Made by a program: the position numbers and the translations under genes. Positions 59,589-64,000 of a stretch of DNA of 64,000 bases are shown in pieces (positions within the stretch are counted from its first letter, which is position 1; each line of letters starts with the position of its first letter). Under the pieces are notes generated by a model. That model ran no database searches and had not been told where the DNA came from. It was given only the letters and a program-made list of their open reading frames with translations. Origin of the DNA: Lantana camara (Eukaryota; Streptophyta; Magnoliopsida; Lamiales; Verbenaceae); contig CM074856.1 in NCBI GenBank assembly GCA_037501455.1, positions 51,179,001-51,243,000 of the forward strand. Reading direction: 5' to 3'.

Positions 59589-61645
59589 TTCAAAACACGT
59601 AGAGAATCACAGAATCTACGACCTAAATGGTAAAACAGAGAACTAGTGAGCATGCTAAATTATAACGATATACAAAAGATAAGGTCTTTAATCTAATGTA
59701 GCTCCCACTGTTTTTCAAAGATCTATAATTCCCAAAGATCTAAGAGGAACACGTTTCCCAATGGGTACTATGATCCTAGGCATTTTACCTCGAACCCACG
59801 ACTCGCGGATATTCTTAGTAAGAACCCCAGGTAGGTACAACTTACCAATTCTAACACCTTTAGAACTCTTAGTAATTGTTTTTTGCATCACCTATCTTTA
59901 AATATGGACCTACGACTCGTGCGACATCCATATTTACTTAGGCGTTAAGCTAGACACATCAATCATAAGATCATGATCAAAACTTAGTTCGAAGGACCCA
60001 CGACTCGCGGACAATAATTAGCTTCACTTACTAAACTTAAAACCTATTGATGGAATGCTAGGAATTTAATTCAAAATTTGCATCTCGAATTAAATACCTA
60101 TTTGTTCGAAATTAGCTTAATATTTAATGGGAATTTTCAAATCAACCGGAGAGTTGTCCGGTTCGACCTCACCAACACATATGTTATCCAATTTTATTAG
60201 TCTTGATTAATGCAAGTACACTTAAATGCATTTCAAACAAGCACATAAACAGATAACATGTCCTAGCATGATACTAACATGTAATGATCATGGGTTCTAC
60301 CTATCTTATGCGTGATATGTGGGAGCCACTCCACAATCACAAGTTCTAACATACATGCCACATAAACAGTTTAAATCACATAAGGGAAAACGGTAAGAAA
60401 ATACGAGCCCTATCTCTATTACATTTTTGCAATTGAGATTCCCCTCCCTAACATTTTGAGGGGTCTTCACTTATGGCCTCCTTGTTACTTGAATGTGGTC
60501 CATCTTACTCCATGGGTGCATTGTCTACAAAATGAAAATAAAACCTCACCACCTATCTCTACTCTCAAATTACAATAAAAGGAAAAAGACATAAAGTAAT
60601 AAGGCTCAATCTTCATATTGGCCTTAGACAATTACACGGGGCATACCCCGGCCTCAAAACAGTAATATGGAAAGCCACATAATAAATCACATAATAGTAC
60701 GCACATAAGTGAGGCTCCAACCTCAATTGAAAAACGCAACTATAGGGCTCCAACCCCAATTTAAACCATCCATGTGCATAAATTAAAACTATACATAAGT
60801 CTAAACCCATGATCACCTAACATGCTTTTGCGAGAATTTAAATTTACCCAATAAATTAAAATTCCCGTTTCAAGTCTTAATGACTTAAAACACGACTTGA
60901 TGCGAGTCTTATTTATAAAAGTTTTCAATAAATCCCGAATTAAAAAAAACAAATAAAATTCCAATTAATTTCTGAAAATTAATAATATTATTAAAGATGT
61001 ATTTTTCCAAAATATAAACCGTTTCTATTTCTCAAAATATCCCAATTTTAAGTTTTATTCAAAATTAAAATAAATATTCAAAAATAAAATTCTAAAATTA
61101 AAAATAAAAATTGGGACTGGATTGCATGAAATACGAAACACGGATTACGAAAAAATGGAGCCCGGGCACGAAAAGGGCTGCACGTCGCAGGAGTGCGCGC
61201 GTGTGTCACGCGCAGGCCGCGCGCTCGGCAGGATGGCGGGCGGCCTGGGCGGGCGGTGTCGGCAGCCCTGGGCTAGGCGCGCCCAGAACGCCTCCCGCGC
61301 GGTTGCGGGAGGGTGTAGGCGCACGGCCTGCGCACGCCTAGGACTTGCGGGCGGCGGCGCGCGAAGGCGTTTCGCGTGTTCGTAATCCAGGCTTTTCATT
61401 TCGTGTTTTCGTTCAAATCAAAACCAATCCAAGAAATCCAAAAACAGTTTATACAGTTTCAAATCTAAAATAGTTTTCAAAAAATTAAATTTTGTAAAAA
61501 CCAATTTTCAGAAACTTTCAGGAAAAAATACAGTTCCGTAATTCAGGCTTTCTAAAACAATTACAAATACTCAATCGCATCAAGACTAAGAATTTCTACC
61601 AAATTCAGTATAATTGAGACGAATCAGAAACACGATTAACGAGGT
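59589..61645 (-). other. leader of Copia copy A
   Basis: Homologous to the copy B leader but lacks 103 bp between two ACGACTCGCGGACA repeats (single copy left near 60000-60013). It also has a shorter GC-rich island. Confidence 0.75.
61133..61390 (-). repeat. GC-rich island closed by inverted repeat (copy A leader)
   Basis: Bounded by CGGATTACGAA and TTCGTAATCC. It is shorter than in copy B, with several internal deletions, while the flanking leader is nearly unchanged. Confidence 0.7.
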
Positions 61646-61658
61646 GGCTCTGATACCA
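61646..61658 (-). promoter_or_regulatory. primer-binding site, copy A
   Basis: The minus strand reads TGGTATCAGAGCC, a match to the initiator Met tRNA 3' end. Confidence 0.85.
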
Positions 61659-61660
61659 CT

Positions 61661-63586
61661 TGTTGGAAAAACACGAATCAGAAAGCAGTGGAAATTTAAA
61701 ATTTTTCCAACAAAAGGATCTAGGACTCGCAATCGTGTAACCAAATTCGTAGGGATTAAAAACTTACTTTCTTAATTGTCTTTCTTGAAGCGTTTCATGC
61801 CACCCAAGAACGTGCTTATCGCTGCTTGATCTTCTCTCCTTGGTAAAGCTCGAATCTTCAAACTTCTAACTTGAAGCTCTCTAGAGATAGTCCACCAACT
61901 TGACTACAATCTAACTAGTAAGGATGCTAGTTCTCTAGTTAGTGTTTAGGCTTAACCTAGGGTTTTGTTTATCTTGGAGAAAGGATGGTGTTCAACACAT
62001 GAACCAAAAGAATTCTCGATTAGCTCTAAGGGGAGCTCGAGCTCCCCTATATATAGGAAGGGGAGGACCGAAAATCCTAGTCCTTATGGGCTAAGGATTT
62101 TGGTCCCTCTCTCCTATTACTTGATCATCAAGTAATTTTGACTTTGACTTTGAATTCAAATTCAAATCAACTTTCAAGAGAGCTAAAAATATCAAAACTA
62201 TTTTTGGATAATTTTATACTTTATTTATTTAAAATAAATAACTTATTTTATCTAATTAATTAATTCATAATTAATTAACTAGATTATTTTTCTCCAAAGT
62301 AAGACTTTCTTTTTAATTCAAAATTAAACCAAAGTCTATTAAATAATTAACACATTAATTATTTAATCACCAAATAAACATTCACGCACATGCACACGTG
62401 TCCATGAAGGACACGTGTCACGCACGTGACCCACACGTGTGGAACCCTTTGGCCCGATTAACTCGTTTAATCATTTTAAAGCCTCAACTCATGTAACCAA
62501 GTTGTTGTGTGTGACCCTCTAGGTTCTCAATTCAATTAGCAGTAACCCCAATTAATTAATTCACTAATTAATTGATCGGTCCACAGATTAAACGACCATA
62601 GTCTAGCAACAGGTGTTTAACCCCTAGCTGAATTGGAATGTTCAGATTCGACAGAACCTTGAAGTCATTGATTCATGTGAGATACAATCCTCCTACTTAC
62701 TATCTCTCAACCAAGATCTAGGGTAAGGGAATAATCAGAACCCTAATAATCCGGTTTTAAAGCTAAGTGCATTTCATATCCATTTGATCTCAATCCAAGA
62801 AACCCTTTTCTTGATGTCTTGATCTACTGCCTTGGCCAAGGACTCCATATGGCATATGAATGACTTACACAATAAGAGATCACCTTGCAAATGCAAGTGT
62901 AGGTCCTTTCTTGATTCTCATTCACTTTCATGAATCACTTGTGCAGCCCCAGCATAAGCCTTGAATCAGTTGTCTAAGGCGACACCCTTTAAAGCTTATA
63001 CTTAAGACTACAGAGTTAACTCATAAAGTGACAAGGAACCTCAATTCTAAGGATCTATTAATCACATCAATGACTCGTGAGATATTTCCTAATCTGGAAG
63101 TTTCCATTTCCTGAAATAGAAACTTCTTTTCCCATTTAGGAATGTTCTCACACGGGGCACCTCAGTGAACTTACTTATTAAAGTAAGCACCCTCATGTAT
63201 CACTCACGTATCAACTATACACTTTGCACCTCCATGAAACAAGGTGGTCATTCTTAAGGGCGTGATCCCACAAGCAAGCCTTAGAGGAGTCAGGTTGACA
63301 CTCCCACTGTCTGTAGGACTCATCGGCTTGGAGCATTTTACTAATCATGACTTATGTGATATAGGGCTCGTTTCATGAACCATTTCACCTAAATGGTAGA
63401 GTCCTAAAGTCATCAGGATTAGGGGAGTTCTCATACATGCACAGCTAAAGTAAACGCATACCAAACAAGAGCATATAAAGAAGTGTTGCCTCAATACGTT
63501 ATTTTATTCAAAGAATGTCTGTGATTACAATAAGAAAAAGCACAAAGCGGATATACAATCGGCTTTCTAGGGCACTATTCCTAACA
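61661..63586 (-). repeat. LTR3, outer 5' LTR
   Basis: Full-length (1,926 bp) and very similar to LTR2. It ends at the right target duplication CATCC. G-boxes at 62395, 62412, 62423 and 62434; TATA plus palindrome at 62030-62055. Confidence 0.92.
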
Positions 63587-63591
63587 CATCC

Positions 63592-64000
63592 AACATCAAC
63601 AATATTATGTGTCACAACTGTGGGGAAGCCGGACACATCAGGCCTGAGTGTCCCAAGCTGAAAGATTATTTCAAGAAGGAAAAGAAGCATACCTCGTTCA
63701 AAGTAACTTGGAGTGATTCAGACTCAGAAACCAACGAGAATGAGGAAGATTATCTCGGGCTTATGGTAAATTTTCAGGTACATTCAGGTACAAACTCTTC
63801 CAAATCTTATTTTTCAGATTTTGAAAATGAAGCTAGCTCTATTGATGTTGAAGCTCAATATAGGGAAAATATTGAACAATTAAATGCTAGAAACAAGTTG
63901 CTTGAATGCAAAATCTTTGGTATGCTTAAAGAGATGCATGATCTCTAACAACGCTTTGATAAGATATTTGACAATCTGAGATTTGAGAAAAATATCTTAA
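63592..64000 (+). pseudogene. SIRE-like Copia gag, second part (window end)
   Basis: Continues the frame left at 47004. It has a zinc knuckle (CHNCGEAGHIRPEC), then an acidic region (SDSDSETNENEEDY) and a coiled-coil-like stretch (ENIEQLNARNKLLECK). A TAA at 63946-63948 interrupts it; homology-like sequence continues to the window end. Confidence 0.8.

Larger units (their letters stand above)
47005..63586 (-). mobile_element. tandem Copia array: LTR, B, LTR, A, LTR
   Basis: The 16,582-bp block has TSD CATCC (47000-47004 and 63587-63591). LTRs lie at 47005-48654 (truncated), 54453-56379 and 61661-63586, and a Copia internal region lies between each pair, all on the minus strand. The middle LTR serves both internal regions, so the block is a recombinant multimer rather than two independent insertions. 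Primer sites follow the middle and right LTRs. Confidence 0.9.
44997..64000 (+). mobile_element. SIRE-like Copia element, split and running off the window
   Basis: A 5' LTR of about 1.1 kb (start uncertain), a primer site and gag are seen before 47005. The same gag frame resumes at 63592. The gap is a 16.6-kb insertion with TSD CATCC. The 3' part lies outside the window. The SIRE/Maximus-type assignment rests on the gag style and the long LTR. Confidence 0.75.

Overview
This window looks like nuclear DNA of a dicotyledonous plant. The host genes have short spliced exons with GT-AG introns and belong to plant-specific families (an OXIDATIVE STRESS 3-like protein, a plastid-type GNAT acetyltransferase and a plant RRM-like protein). 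Intergenic DNA is AT-rich and most of the sequence is nested plant transposable elements. I cannot name the species.

Layout. 1-1799: AT-rich intergenic DNA with one perfect hairpin. 1800-10968: a minus-strand LINE (ORF1, ORF2 with endonuclease, reverse transcriptase, zf-RVT and RNase H, poly-A tail), split at 2314-5518 by a TRIM-like element and a long solo LTR; AACCT flanks the whole block. 11442-11905: a MITE carrying a minisatellite. 12285-13971: a two-exon OXS3-like gene. 16834-17763: an RRM-like gene with a 5' UTR intron. 19075-19872: a long inverted-repeat element. 21059-25835: a nine-exon GNAT gene whose last intron holds a MULE-type MITE and a 2-kb CACTA element.

26434-42795: a Copia element (TSD AGAAC) broken by two solo LTRs of about 3 kb (TSDs CAATT and GACTA) and by a 5.4-kb MULE (9-bp TSD TTTTATAAT) in its 3' LTR. 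The MULE carries a decayed transposase and, on the opposite strand, a GRF zinc-finger/membrane protein. 43490-44446: a LINE endonuclease relic and a hAT-like MITE.

44997 to the window end: a SIRE-like Copia element whose gag is split by a 16.6-kb block (TSD CATCC). The block is a tandem Copia array in minus orientation: LTR, internal B, LTR, internal A, LTR. B has a long intact polyprotein with a damaged reverse transcriptase motif and a truncated RNase H; A has the normal motif but lacks most of its integrase.

The three host genes (an OXS3-type stress protein, a putative RNA-binding protein and a plastid acetyltransferase) show no sign of working together. All other coding sequence is transposon-derived and mostly decayed. 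The more unusual signals are palindrome arrays inside two long solo LTRs, a sequence module shared by a TRIM LTR and a solo LTR, a hairpin-enclosed GC island in the tandem Copia leader, a G-box cluster plus an 18-bp palindrome at the TATA box of its LTRs, and two transposons sitting close to both splice sites of one GNAT intron.
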